From assembly GCF_016031655.1 (NCBI RefSeq), contig NZ_JACCHQ010000002.1:248001-312000 (forward strand): DNA of 64,000 nucleotides, written 5' to 3'. The position numbers and the translations under genes are program-made. The stretch comes from Bradyrhizobium glycinis (lineage in GTDB: Bacteria > Pseudomonadota > Alphaproteobacteria > Rhizobiales > Xanthobacteraceae). Positions 27,717-35,966 of this stretch are shown one piece after another. A model generated the notes under the pieces. It was not told where the DNA came from. It saw only the letters and a program-made list of their open reading frames with translations, and did no database searches. Numbering within the stretch: position 1 is the stretch's first letter; each line of letters begins with the position of its first letter.

Positions 27717-29321
27717 TCAGGCCGCCGTCACGCCGACAGCCACCGGAGCGACGGTCTCGTTGTCCAGCTCGGCCAGGCGCTGGTCGATCGCCGCGATGAC
27801 CTTGCGCGAGTACGGCCCGAGATGTGCATAGGCGGCGATCATCTGCACGGCAATGCGCGCCGATGACGTGTCGCGCTTGGCGCAGTTCATGAAGGTCTGC
27901 CAGAGCGGCCCCCGCGCCTCAGGAAGCGCGGACACCACCTTGTGCACCGTCTCCATGGCCCCAAGCTTGGAGCGAATATCGCCTTCGGCAAGCTCGGAGC
28001 GCTGCCTCGACCGGTCGAGCAGCGTCATCAGGCGGTCGACGCGTCCCGCATAGGCGGCCGGGCTGTAGATGTGCTCCAGCACCCGCTTGTAGTCCGTCAG
28101 GATGTCGCGCAACGGGCGGACCGGATCGAAGTTGATGCCCGCCATGCACTGGTCGGCGCCGATGGTCGGCGCGACATCGTGCCCGGAATGCAGCCGGCCT
28201 TCGCGCTCCAGGCGCCGCGTGAGCTGCGTGTTCGGCAAGGCATAAAGCAGGCCGACCATGGCGACGGGGATCGCCGCCTCCTCGATGAAGTCGATCATCG
28301 AGTCCGCCATCGAGACCTTCTCGTTGTCGAAGCCGACGATGAAGCCAGCGGTGACGAGCATGCCGGCGGCATAGATCTTGTGGATGCTCTCGGCGATGTT
28401 GCGCCGCGTGTTCTGCTTCTTGCGCATCGCGACCAGCGTCGCCGGGTCCGGACTTTCGATGCCGACGAAGATGCCGAAGAAATTGGCCGCACCCATCAGC
28501 TCCAAGAGCTCCGGATCGTCGGCGAGATTGACCGAGGCTTCCGTGGAGAATTCGAACGGATAGCCGTGCGTGCGCTGCCATTCGGCGAGCTTCGGCAGGA
28601 ATTGCCGCAGCGACTTCTTGTTGCCGATGAAATTGTCGTCGACGAAGTCGAGATGGCCGCGATAGCCCATCTTGTAGAGCGTCTCGAGCTCGACGAACAT
28701 CTGCTCGATCGTCTTGGTCCGCGGCACGCGCCCATAGAGCTCGATGATGTCGCAGAATTCGCAGGTGAAGGGACAGCCGCGCGAATATTGCACACCGAGA
28801 TAGAGATAGTCCTCGAACTTGAGCAGGTCGAAACGCGGCACCGGCGTCTTGGTGACGTCGGCCTGGAACTTCGGTGCGGTGAAGACGCCGGATCGCGCGC
28901 CACTCTCCCAGGCCGCGATGAATTCGTCGATGACGCTCTCGGCCTCGCCGAGCACCCGGAAGTCGGCTCGCTCATAGATGTGGGGGCTCGAGGTGGGGTC
29001 GGGACCGCCGACCACGACCGGCTTGCCGGCGGCGCGGCAGAGCTCGATCAGACGCAACGTGTCGGCCTGCTGGGGCAACATTCCGCCGGTAAACACGACG
29101 TCGGCCCAGGCGAGATCCTCCTCCCCGAAGGGCGCCGTGTTGCAATCGATCAGCCGGACGGTCCAGCTCTCGGGCAACATCGCGGCAACGGTGATCAGGC
29201 CCAAAGGGGCGGCCGGGCGCTTGACGCCCAACACTTTGCAGGATTCGCCGAAGGTCCAAAAGGACTCTGCCGAGAACAGCGGGTAGAGCATCAGTACATT
29301 GCAGGGACTCGGCACGTTCAT
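27717..29321 (-). CDS. B12-binding radical SAM protein, HpnP/DUF4070 type
   Basis: This 534-residue enzyme has an N-terminal cobalamin-binding-like Rossmann domain (about 5-150), a radical SAM core with the 4Fe-4S motif SRGCPFTCEFCDIIELYGR (CxxxCxxC) near 190, and a C-terminal DUF4070-type region. The best-known relative is HpnP, the hopanoid C-2 methylase of Rhodopseudomonas and Bradyrhizobium. I favour this family, but paralogs exist and no hopanoid genes are nearby. The ATG at 29321 is preceded by AGGAG at ideal spacing, so a longer frame upstream is not used. Confidence 0.85.
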   Translation of the reverse strand: MNVPSPCNVLMLYPLFSAESFWTFGESCKVLGVKRPAAPLGLITVAAMLPESWTVRLIDCNTAPFGEEDLAWADVVFTGGMLPQQADTLRLIELCRAAGKPVVVGGPDPTSSPHIYERADFRVLGEAESVIDEFIAAWESGARSGVFTAPKFQADVTKTPVPRFDLLKFEDYLYLGVQYSRGCPFTCEFCDIIELYGRVPRTKTIEQMFVELETLYKMGYRGHLDFVDDNFIGNKKSLRQFLPKLAEWQRTHGYPFEFSTEASVNLADDPELLELMGAANFFGIFVGIESPDPATLVAMRKKQNTRRNIAESIHKIYAAGMLVTAGFIVGFDNEKVSMADSMIDFIEEAAIPVAMVGLLYALPNTQLTRRLEREGRLHSGHDVAPTIGADQCMAGINFDPVRPLRDILTDYKRVLEHIYSPAAYAGRVDRLMTLLDRSRQRSELAEGDIRSKLGAMETVHKVVSALPEARGPLWQTFMNCAKRDTSSARIAVQMIAAYAHLGPYSRKVIAAIDQRLAELDNETVAPVAVGVTAA

Positions 29322-29660
29322 GGAACTCCTTTTGCGGCGGCGCAGTGTACCAAAGCGCCCGCGACTTGCACCCCGGCAATAAGGACAAACTGTCGCCGCT
29401 GCGCAAGCCACGCGGGCTCAGGAACCGGCGTTCACGGCCGGACGTCGCCTCAGGCAGCGGATTGACGCCCTCGGAAAAAGGCGTCAACCTGAATCGATTG
29501 TGAAGGGATGAGGCAAAAGCGCGTCTCGGTCCATACCCCAGAGCGGCACGGCCATGCGTCCCCGCCACCCCTCGGACTGTTGATTTGAACCGTTCCAGTT
29601 TGCCCGACACATTGCGCCCCTGAGTTCAATCGGTGGATTGGGCCAATCAGGGGACTTGCG
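29322..29660. other. Divergent intergenic region with a palindrome
   Basis: These 339 bp separate the radical SAM gene from the molybdenum hydroxylase genes. They hold one clear inverted repeat (29462-29487) and no convincing gene. No anaerobox or EcfG motif is visible. Confidence 0.5.
29462..29487. promoter_or_regulatory. Inverted repeat, possible operator
   Basis: TTGACGCC and GGCGTCAA form a perfect 8-bp dyad with a 10-nt spacer. It lies 141 bp from one start and 174 bp from the other. The spacing of the half-sites fits a dimeric regulator at least as well as a terminator, since no T-run follows. Confidence 0.4.
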
Positions 29661-30110
29661 ATGGCAAACCTAACAATCAACGGAAAAACCTTCACGCTCG
29701 ATGTCGAGCCGGATACGCCGCTGCTCTGGGCGATCCGAGAGAATGCCGGCCTGACCGGCACCAAATACGGTTGCGGCATTGCACAATGCGGCGCCTGCAC
29801 GGTTCACCTCGACGGCGTCGCGATGCGCTCCTGCGGCATCTCGGTGAGCGAGGCCGAGGGCAAGCAGATCACCACCATCGAGGGGCTTGCCTCGGGCGAT
29901 ACGCTGCACAAGGTGCAGGAGGCCTGGATCGCCCAGGACGTGCCGCAATGCGGCTATTGCCAAAGCGGCATGATCATGGCGGTGGCCGCACTCTTGAACG
30001 AGAAACCGAAGCCGACCGACGCCGATATCGACGAGGCCATCACCAATATCTGCCGCTGCGGCACCTTCCAGCAGGTGCGCGAGGCGATCCACACGATCGC
30101 GAGCGCGTAA
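29661..30110 (+). CDS. Molybdenum hydroxylase 2Fe-2S subunit (IorA-like)
   Basis: The 149-residue protein has the plant-type ferredoxin cluster in its N-terminal half ([15 protein letters not shown], with the preceding and following Cys) and a second 2Fe-2S cluster in the C-terminal half (CGYCQSGM and CRCGT). It passes electrons from the molybdopterin subunit encoded next. Isoquinoline 1-oxidoreductase alpha is the family name, but the true substrate is likely another aldehyde or N-heterocycle. The large subunit follows 12 bp later. Confidence 0.92.
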   Translation: MANLTINGKTFTLDVEPDTPLLWAIRENAGLTGTKYGCGIAQCGACTVHLDGVAMRSCGISVSEAEGKQITTIEGLASGDTLHKVQEAWIAQDVPQCGYCQSGMIMAVAALLNEKPKPTDADIDEAITNICRCGTFQQVREAIHTIASA

Positions 30111-30122
30111 GGAAATCCCCAC

Positions 30123-32309
30123 ATGAACAAGCATATCTCGCCGCGGCTCAACCGCCGCGCCTTCGTCATCGGCACGGCTGCGGTCGGTGCCGGCCTCGCC
30201 ATCGGCCTCGACCTCCCCCTCGGCGGCCCCTCCGTGGTCCGCGCCGCCGACGGCTCGCCCGAGATCGGCGCCTGGGTCGTGGTCAGGCCCGACGACACCG
30301 TGGTGATCCGCATCGCCCGCTCGGAGATGGGCCAGGGCTCGCTGACCGGCCTCGCCCAGCTGGTTGCCGAGGAGCTCGAATGCGACTGGACCAAGGTCAC
30401 GACCGAATATCCGACCCCCGGCCAGAGCGTCGCCCGCAAGCGCGTCTGGGGTGATTTCTCCACCGGCGGCAGCCGCGGCATCCGCTCCTCGCAGGACTAT
30501 GTCCGCAAGGGCGGTGCCACCGCGCGCGTGATGCTGATCCAGGCCGCAGCCGACGCTTGGAAAGTGCCGGCCTCCGAATGCAGGGCCGAGAACAGCGTCA
30601 TTACCCATACGCCGTCAGGCCGGACCACGACCTACGGCAAGGTCGCCGAGGCTGCGGCGAAACTGACGCCGCCGGCAGACGTCAAGCTGAAGGATCCGAA
30701 GGACTGGAAGCTGATCGGCAAGGGCGTGAATCGGCTCGACACCGCCGACAAGACCACCGGCGCGATGGTGTACGGTATCGACGTCAAGCTGCCGGGCATG
30801 CTGAACGCCGCGATCAAGGACTGCCCGGTGTTCGGCGGCAAGCTGAAGAGCTTTGACGAAGCCAAGATCGCCGACATGAAAGGCGTCAAGAAGGTCGTCA
30901 AGGTCGGCGACACCGCCGTCGCCGTCGTCGCCGACACCTGGTGGCACGCCAAGACCGCGCTGGAGGCGCTGCCGATCGTCTGGGACGAGGGCGACAACGC
31001 GAAAGTCTCCAGCGAGTCGATCGCGAAGTGGCTGGCCGAGGGTCTCGACAATTCGCAGCCGGCCTATGTCGGCAACAAGAACGGCGACGCGAAGGCCGCG
31101 ATTGCCGGTGCCGCCAAGAAGGTCGAGGCCGTCTACTCCTATCCCTACCAGAACCACGCCACGATGGAGCCGATGAACGCCACCGCGCTCTACACGGCCG
31201 ACAAATGCGAGGTCTGGTGCGGGACGCAGAACGGCGAGGCCGCCTTCGCGGCAGTGCTGGAGGCGTCCGGCCTGCCCGCCGAGAAGTGCGACGTGCACAA
31301 GGTGATGCTCGGCGGCGGCTTCGGCCGGCGTGGCCAGACCGACTATGTCCGCCAGGCCGTCATGATCGCCAAGCAGATGCCGGGCACGCCGATCAAGCTG
31401 CTCTGGTCGCGCGAAGAGGACATGGCGCACGGTCGGTACCACCCCATCACCCAGTGCAAGATGACCGGCGCGTTCGATGCCAACAACAACCTGATCGCGC
31501 TGCACTACCGCCTCTCCGGGCAATCGATCCTGTTCTCGCTGCGCCCCGAAGCGTTGCAGAACGGGATGGATCCCGCGGCATTCCAGGGCGTCGCCCAATC
31601 CGGCGAAGCCGCATTCGGCTATTCGGTGCCGAACCTTCTGGTCGAGCATGCGATGCGCAACCCGCACGTCCCGCCCGGCTTCTGGCGCGGTGTGAACGTC
31701 AATCACAACGCGATCTACATGGAATGCTTCATGGACGAGCTCGCCCATGCCGCAGGCCAGGACCCCCTCGAATTCCGCCGCAAGCTGATGGGCAATCACC
31801 CCAAGCACCTCGCGGTGCTCAATGCGGTGGCCGAGAAGATCGGCTGGAACACGCCGGCGCCGCAAGGCGTCTATCGCGGCATCGCCCAGGTGATGGGCTA
31901 TGGCAGCTATGTCGCCGGCGCCGCCGAGATCTCGGTGACCGACGGCAGCAAGATCAAGGTGCATCGCATCGTCGCCTCCACCGATCCCGGCTATGTCGTC
32001 AATCCGGCACAGGTGGAGCGGCAGGTCGCCGGCTCCTTCGTCTATGGTCTCTCCGCGCTGTTCTACGGCGGCTGCACCGTCAAGGACGGCAAGATCGAGC
32101 AGACCAACTTCGACACCTACAACTCGATGCGCATCAACGAGATGCCGAAGGTGGAGACCGTGATGGTGCCGAGCGGCGGGTTCTGGGGCGGCGTCGGCGA
32201 GCCAACCATCGGCGTCGCGGCGCCGGCCGTGCTGAATGCGTACTTCGCCGCGACCGGCAAGCGCATCCGCCAGGTGCCGCTGCGCGACCAGAACATCACC
32301 TTCGCGTAA
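30123..32309 (+). CDS. Molybdopterin-binding large subunit (IorB-like), Tat-exported
   Basis: The 728-residue protein of the xanthine dehydrogenase/aldehyde oxidase superfamily is in the IorB arrangement. It has a Tat signal (NRRAFVIGTAAVGAGLAIG), so folded export with its small subunit is likely. The cofactor motifs GGGFGRRGQ and the catalytic-glutamate motif GVGEPTIG near the C-terminus are present. No cytochrome subunit or XdhC-type chaperone gene is adjacent, so the electron acceptor is open. A repeat and a hairpin-T element lie between it and soxF. Any link to sulfur metabolism is only by position. Confidence 0.92.
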   Translation: MNKHISPRLNRRAFVIGTAAVGAGLAIGLDLPLGGPSVVRAADGSPEIGAWVVVRPDDTVVIRIARSEMGQGSLTGLAQLVAEELECDWTKVTTEYPTPGQSVARKRVWGDFSTGGSRGIRSSQDYVRKGGATARVMLIQAAADAWKVPASECRAENSVITHTPSGRTTTYGKVAEAAAKLTPPADVKLKDPKDWKLIGKGVNRLDTADKTTGAMVYGIDVKLPGMLNAAIKDCPVFGGKLKSFDEAKIADMKGVKKVVKVGDTAVAVVADTWWHAKTALEALPIVWDEGDNAKVSSESIAKWLAEGLDNSQPAYVGNKNGDAKAAIAGAAKKVEAVYSYPYQNHATMEPMNATALYTADKCEVWCGTQNGEAAFAAVLEASGLPAEKCDVHKVMLGGGFGRRGQTDYVRQAVMIAKQMPGTPIKLLWSREEDMAHGRYHPITQCKMTGAFDANNNLIALHYRLSGQSILFSLRPEALQNGMDPAAFQGVAQSGEAAFGYSVPNLLVEHAMRNPHVPPGFWRGVNVNHNAIYMECFMDELAHAAGQDPLEFRRKLMGNHPKHLAVLNAVAEKIGWNTPAPQGVYRGIAQVMGYGSYVAGAAEISVTDGSKIKVHRIVASTDPGYVVNPAQVERQVAGSFVYGLSALFYGGCTVKDGKIEQTNFDTYNSMRINEMPKVETVMVPSGGFWGGVGEPTIGVAAPAVLNAYFAATGKRIRQVPLRDQNITFA

Positions 32310-32359
32310 AGCATGATCCGGAAAAGTGTGGAGCGGTTATCCGAAAAGATCATGCTCAA
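32309..32359. repeat. Intergenic palindromic element (GCATGATC type)
   Basis: GCATGATC (32311-32318) and GATCATGC (32348-32355) enclose a 29-nt interior with CCGGAAAAG and TCCGAAAAG parts. This recurrent palindromic element is widespread between genes of Bradyrhizobium and its relatives, from memory. It directly follows the iorB stop. Confidence 0.7.
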
Positions 32360-32369
32360 ACGACAAATC

Positions 32370-32400
32370 GCGGCGGCCGTATCGGCCGCCGCAGCATTTT
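32370..32400 (+). terminator. Hairpin between the hydroxylase and Sox genes
   Basis: A perfect 10-bp stem GCGGCGGCCG / CGGCCGCCGC with loop TAT is followed by AGCATTTT. It lies just upstream of soxF and should stop transcription from iorAB at least partly, which would make the Sox genes a separate unit. Confidence 0.65.
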
Positions 32401-32413
32401 CCGGACAGGTCTC

Positions 32414-33685
32414 ATGAATGCGCCGGTGACGCGGCGGAATGCCGTCCTCGGCATCGCCATCGCGGCCACATCGCTCGCCGCACCTTCGATCCTGCACGCG
32501 CAATCGGCGGGCCGCGTCGTCGTGGTCGGCGGCGGCTTTGGCGGCGCGGCTTGTGCCCGCGCGCTCAAGCGCGCCGATGCTAAATTGCAGGTCACCCTGA
32601 TCGAGCCGAACCAGACCTACATCTCCTGTCCCTTCAGCAACGAGGTGATCGCCGGCCTGCGCGAGATCGAAGCGCAGCAGTTCGGCTATGACAAGCTTGC
32701 CACCGGGGGCATCAGCATCGTCGCCCAGGCTGCGACGGGCATCGACGCGCAAACGCGCCGTGTGACGACGGGCGATGGCACCACGTTCGGCTATGACCGC
32801 CTCGTGCTCTCGCCCGGCATCGACTTCCATCTCGAAGCCCTGCCCGGCTACGACGGTGCCGCGCCGGAGACGATGCCGCACGGCTGGAAAGCCGGCGCTC
32901 AGACTCTTTTGCTGCGTCGGCAATTGGAAGCGATGGCGGACGGCGGCACGGTCGCCATTGCAATCCCGGCCAATCCTTCCCGGTGCCCGCCAGCGCCCTA
33001 CGAGCGCGCGAGCCTGATCGCGCATTACCTGAAGTCGACAAAGCCGCGCTCCAAAGTTCTGATCCTCGATGCCAAGGACGCATTCTCGCAGCAGCGGCTG
33101 TTCGAGAAGGCGTGGAAGGAGCTCTATGGCGACATGATCGAGCGCGTCGCACTGTCGCAAGGCGGCCGCGTCACCTCGGTCGATCCGACGACGCGTACCA
33201 TCGTCACGGAGTTCGGCAACTACACCCCTGATGTCGCCAACGTCATCCCGCCGCAGCGCGCGGGGCGCATCGCCGGAATCTCGGGCGTTGCGGACGCAAC
33301 CGGCTGGTGCCCGATCGATCCCATCACGTTCGAGTCGAAACTCGTTCGGAACGTCCACGTCATTGGCGATGCCTGCCTCGGCGGCGGCATTCCCAAATCG
33401 GCATCAGCTGCGAGCGCGCAGGGCAAGGCCTGCGCTGGCGCGATCGTGAATCTCCTTGCCGGCCGCGCGCCGGACACGCCACGCCTGACAGGCGTCTGTT
33501 ACAACGTCGTCGCGCCCGGTTACGGCTTTTCGCTGGCCGGCAACTACGAGCCCAGGGGCGACATCTTCGCTGAGGTCGAGGGTGGCGCCACGAGCCCGGT
33601 CGACGCGCCGCGCGAATTGCGCGCCCGAGAGGCCGCGGAGGCGGAGCGCTGGTTTGAAACGATCACGGCGGACACCTTTGGCTAG
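32414..33685 (+). CDS. soxF: Flavocytochrome c sulfide dehydrogenase flavin subunit (SoxF/FccB)
   Basis: The 423-residue periplasmic flavoprotein has a Tat signal (TRRNAVLGIAIAATSLAAPS) and an N-terminal GGGFGGAACARAL FAD motif. The Cys in YISCPFSNEV aligns with the covalent-FAD cysteine of FccB. SRCPPAPYE and GWCPIDPITF supply the redox-active cysteine pair. FccB/SoxF enzymes oxidise sulfide or protein persulfide and pass electrons to cytochrome c. No FccA-type cytochrome gene is beside it. It is followed, after a 204-bp gap with a palindromic repeat, by soxX. Confidence 0.9.
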   Translation: MNAPVTRRNAVLGIAIAATSLAAPSILHAQSAGRVVVVGGGFGGAACARALKRADAKLQVTLIEPNQTYISCPFSNEVIAGLREIEAQQFGYDKLATGGISIVAQAATGIDAQTRRVTTGDGTTFGYDRLVLSPGIDFHLEALPGYDGAAPETMPHGWKAGAQTLLLRRQLEAMADGGTVAIAIPANPSRCPPAPYERASLIAHYLKSTKPRSKVLILDAKDAFSQQRLFEKAWKELYGDMIERVALSQGGRVTSVDPTTRTIVTEFGNYTPDVANVIPPQRAGRIAGISGVADATGWCPIDPITFESKLVRNVHVIGDACLGGGIPKSASAASAQGKACAGAIVNLLAGRAPDTPRLTGVCYNVVAPGYGFSLAGNYEPRGDIFAEVEGGATSPVDAPRELRAREAAEAERWFETITADTFG

Positions 33686-33719
33686 GCAATGAAGGAACGA
33701 GCTTGCCGCCACGACCACA

Positions 33720-33843
33720 GTGCGCCCCCTCCCCCGCCTGCGGGGGAGGGCTGGGGAGAGGGTGTCTCCGCTTGCGAGAACCTCCAAGAGGACAGAGCCC
33801 TCACCCTCGCCTTCGGCTCGACCTCTCCCGCAAGCGGGAGAGG
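33720..33843. repeat. Intergenic palindromic repeat, copy 2
   Basis: Two strong hairpins (CCCTCCCCCG...CGGGGGAGGG and ACCTCTCCCG...CGGGAGAGGT) are joined by a GTGTCTCCGC-containing middle. It is very close to the copy at 48.0 kb. It sits inside the Sox cluster between soxF and soxX. Confidence 0.85.
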
Positions 33844-33889
33844 TAAGTGGAGCTCGCGGCGACCTCAGATAACCCCTCCGATAGCTGCG

Positions 33890-34321
33890 ATGGCCGCCCT
33901 CATCGTGGCAAGCCTCGCCTTCGCCTTGCCGACCCAAGCCGACGAGCTCGTGCCCTACACAATCGTCGGCGACGGCATTCCAGTCTCGCTCACAGGCTCA
34001 CCCGGCGATGCCACGCGCGGGCACGCGCTGGTGCTCGCGCGCACGACGACCTGCATGCTCTGCCATTCCGGCCCATTCCCGGAAACGCGGTTCCAGGGCG
34101 ACCTTGCGCCTGATCTCGCCGGTGCCGGGAACCGGTGGTCCGTGAGCCAGTTGCGGCTTCGACTGGTCGATGCCTCGCGCTTCAACCCCGAGACCATCAT
34201 GCCGTCCTATTATCGCAACGACGGCCTCGTCCGCGTCGGGCGCAATTTCGCCGGGAAGCCGATCTTGTCGGCTGCGGAGATCGAGGACATCGTGGCCTTT
34301 CTTGCAACGCTTCGGGACTAG
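33890..34321 (+). CDS. soxX: Sulfur-oxidising protein SoxX (cytochrome c)
   Basis: This 143-residue monoheme cytochrome has a short signal (MAALIVASLAFALPTQA), heme motif CMLCHSG at about 48 and the Met ligand in TIMPSYYR. SoxX pairs with SoxA to attach thiosulfate or another thiol to the SoxY cysteine in the periplasm. The start at 33890 gives a clean signal peptide, but no good SD is visible. The gene is the first after a palindromic repeat, and soxY follows 4 bp after the stop. Confidence 0.93.
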   Translation: MAALIVASLAFALPTQADELVPYTIVGDGIPVSLTGSPGDATRGHALVLARTTTCMLCHSGPFPETRFQGDLAPDLAGAGNRWSVSQLRLRLVDASRFNPETIMPSYYRNDGLVRVGRNFAGKPILSAAEIEDIVAFLATLRD

Positions 34322-34325
34322 GTTC

Positions 34326-34793
34326 ATGCCAACGACGCGACGACAATTCTTGAACCTTGCCGGAGGCGTGACCGTCGCCGGCACGGTCCCGATCGTGACG
34401 CTGCGGCCGCTTCAAGCGACGCCGGCGATGCTCAACGCCGCGATCCGTAACCTCGTCGGCGAAGCCCAGCTTCGCAGCGGCAGGATCAGGCTCGACATTC
34501 CGCCGCTGGTCGAGAACGGCAACACGGTGCCAATGACGGTCAGCGTTGCGAGCCCGATGACGACGGACGACTACGTCAAGAGCATCCACGTCTTCAACGA
34601 GAAGAACCCGCAGCCGAACATCGCCAATTTCTATCTTAGTCCTTCCGCCGGTCGAGCCCAGGTCTCGACCCGGATCCGGCTCGCCGATACCCAGAAGGTG
34701 GTCGCGATCGCGCGCCTGTCCGACAACACATTCTGGCAGGTTGCCGCCGACGTCGTGGTGACGCTGGCGGCCTGCACCGAGGAGATGAACTGA
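34326..34793 (+). CDS. soxY: Sulfur carrier SoxY with non-canonical C-terminal arm
   Basis: The 155-residue protein has a Tat signal (TRRQFLNLAGGVTVAG) and the usual beta-sandwich core (NGNTVPMTVSVASPM, YVKSIHVFNEKNPQP). Canonical SoxY ends with the flexible GGCGG arm whose cysteine carries the sulfur substrate. Here the end reads VVVTLAACTEEMN: the cysteine is kept (34773-34775) but the glycines are alanines and five residues are added. Its stop overlaps the soxZ start by one base, so the usual SoxYZ complex is expected. Whether the altered arm can still reach SoxAX is an open question. Confidence 0.9.
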   Translation: MPTTRRQFLNLAGGVTVAGTVPIVTLRPLQATPAMLNAAIRNLVGEAQLRSGRIRLDIPPLVENGNTVPMTVSVASPMTTDDYVKSIHVFNEKNPQPNIANFYLSPSAGRAQVSTRIRLADTQKVVAIARLSDNTFWQVAADVVVTLAACTEEMN

Positions 34794-35110
34794 TGGCGGC
34801 CCTCATCAACGTTCCCTCGAAAGCCAAACGCGGCGAGATCATCGAGATCCGCACGCTGACCTCGCACATCATGGAAACGGGATTCCGCCACACCGCGGAC
34901 GGCAAGCTCGTGCCACGCGACATCATCACGACCTTCATCTGCCGCTACAACGGCGCCGAGGTCTTTCGTGCTGACCTGTTTCCGGCGGTCGCGGCGAACC
35001 CATATTTGTCGTTCTTCACGGTGGCCAAGGAGAGCGGCAAGCTCGAGTTCGAGTGGATCGGCGACAACGGCTATTCATCCACCGCCTCCGCGTCGATCAC
35101 GGTCGAATGA
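34793..35110 (+). CDS. soxZ: Sulfur-oxidation protein SoxZ
   Basis: The 105-residue Ig-like protein without a signal peptide is exported with SoxY. Typical SoxZ stretches are present: INVPSKAKRGEIIEIRTL, HIMETGFR and a C-terminal beta-strand ending SASITVE. The TGATG overlap with soxY and the ATGA overlap with soxA show tight translational coupling, as expected for stoichiometric SoxYZ and SoxAX complexes. Confidence 0.93.
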   Translation: MAALINVPSKAKRGEIIEIRTLTSHIMETGFRHTADGKLVPRDIITTFICRYNGAEVFRADLFPAVAANPYLSFFTVAKESGKLEFEWIGDNGYSSTASASITVE

Positions 35111-35886
35111 TTGCTTGGCGCGCGATAGCGGCGGCGATATTGCTCGCCACGGGCCCCGCCCTGCTTGCCGGAGAGATCCCGTCCGATGCGCGCCGATCCG
35201 GCTATGCCTTCATGGGTCCGGACACCCGCGCGATGCAGGATGACGACACCGCCAATCCCGGCATGCTGTTCGTGCTCCACGGCGAGCAGCTGTGGAAGAA
35301 GAAGATCGGCAGTGCCGACAGAGCGTGCGCCGATTGTCACGGCGATGCGCGCGGCAGCATGAAGGGCGTCGCGGCGCGGTATCCCGCCTTCGACAAGGCC
35401 CTCGCGCGCCCCGTCACGCTCGACCAGCGGATCAATCTCTGCCGGACAAATCATCAGCAGGCGACGCCGCTGCCCTACGAGAGCCGCGACCTGCTTGCCT
35501 TGTCGGCCTTCGTCGGCCACCAGTCACGCAGCGTTCCGATCACCGCCGGCGACGATCCGCAGCTCGGGCCATTCGTCGAGCAAGGGCGCGAGCTCTTCAT
35601 GGAGCGCGAAGGCCAACTCAACCTTGCCTGCACCAACTGCCATGACGACAATTTCGACAAGCGCCTCGCGGGCGCCCCGATCACGCAAGGACAGCCGACC
35701 GGCTATCCGCTGTATCGACTGGAATGGCAGACGCTTGGCTCGTTGGAGCGACGGCTGCGCAGCTGCATGAGCGGTGTCCGCGCCCAAGCCTATGATTACG
35801 GCTCACCCGAGCTGGTCGCGCTCGAACTGTACCTGATGTCGCGCGCGCGCGGCCTGCCGATGGAAACGCCGGCCGTGCGGCCCTGA
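35107..35886 (+). CDS. soxA: L-cysteine S-thiosulfotransferase SoxA (diheme cytochrome)
   Basis: The 259-residue protein starts with an ATGA overlap with soxZ and has a signal peptide (about 1-21, cut near LLAG). It carries two heme motifs (CADCHG at about 75, CTNCHDD at about 177) and the active-site cysteine with its neighbourhood (RSCMSGVRAQAYDYGSPE) near 218. With SoxX it forms the enzyme that loads thiosulfate or another sulfur compound on SoxY. It is the last Sox gene here. The next genes belong to a sugar transporter, so soxB and soxCD are not linked. Confidence 0.95.
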   Translation: MIAWRAIAAAILLATGPALLAGEIPSDARRSGYAFMGPDTRAMQDDDTANPGMLFVLHGEQLWKKKIGSADRACADCHGDARGSMKGVAARYPAFDKALARPVTLDQRINLCRTNHQQATPLPYESRDLLALSAFVGHQSRSVPITAGDDPQLGPFVEQGRELFMEREGQLNLACTNCHDDNFDKRLAGAPITQGQPTGYPLYRLEWQTLGSLERRLRSCMSGVRAQAYDYGSPELVALELYLMSRARGLPMETPAVRP

Positions 35887-35927
35887 TGGCAGATTAGGGC
35901 TAGGCAGGCGTGGTACGGCCGCTAGTA

Positions 35928-35960
35928 TCCCTCCCAAAGAATATGAATCAGAGGGAGGGA
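35928..35960 (+). promoter_or_regulatory. Inverted repeat that can hide the ribosome site of the sugar-binding protein gene
   Basis: TCCCTCCC (35928-35935) and GGGAGGGA (35953-35960) are perfect complements with a 17-nt loop. The second arm is the Shine-Dalgarno of the TTG start at 35967. In mRNA this stem would block translation initiation, so it could be a thermosensor, a protein-operated switch or a terminator remnant. Confidence 0.55.
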
Positions 35961-35966
35961 CCTAAA

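Noticed and set aside
30941..32413. Long in-frame upstream extension of the soxF gene through iorB
   Set aside because: It runs out of frame through the molybdenum subunit and has no natural sequence. The Tat signal at 32414 marks the real start.
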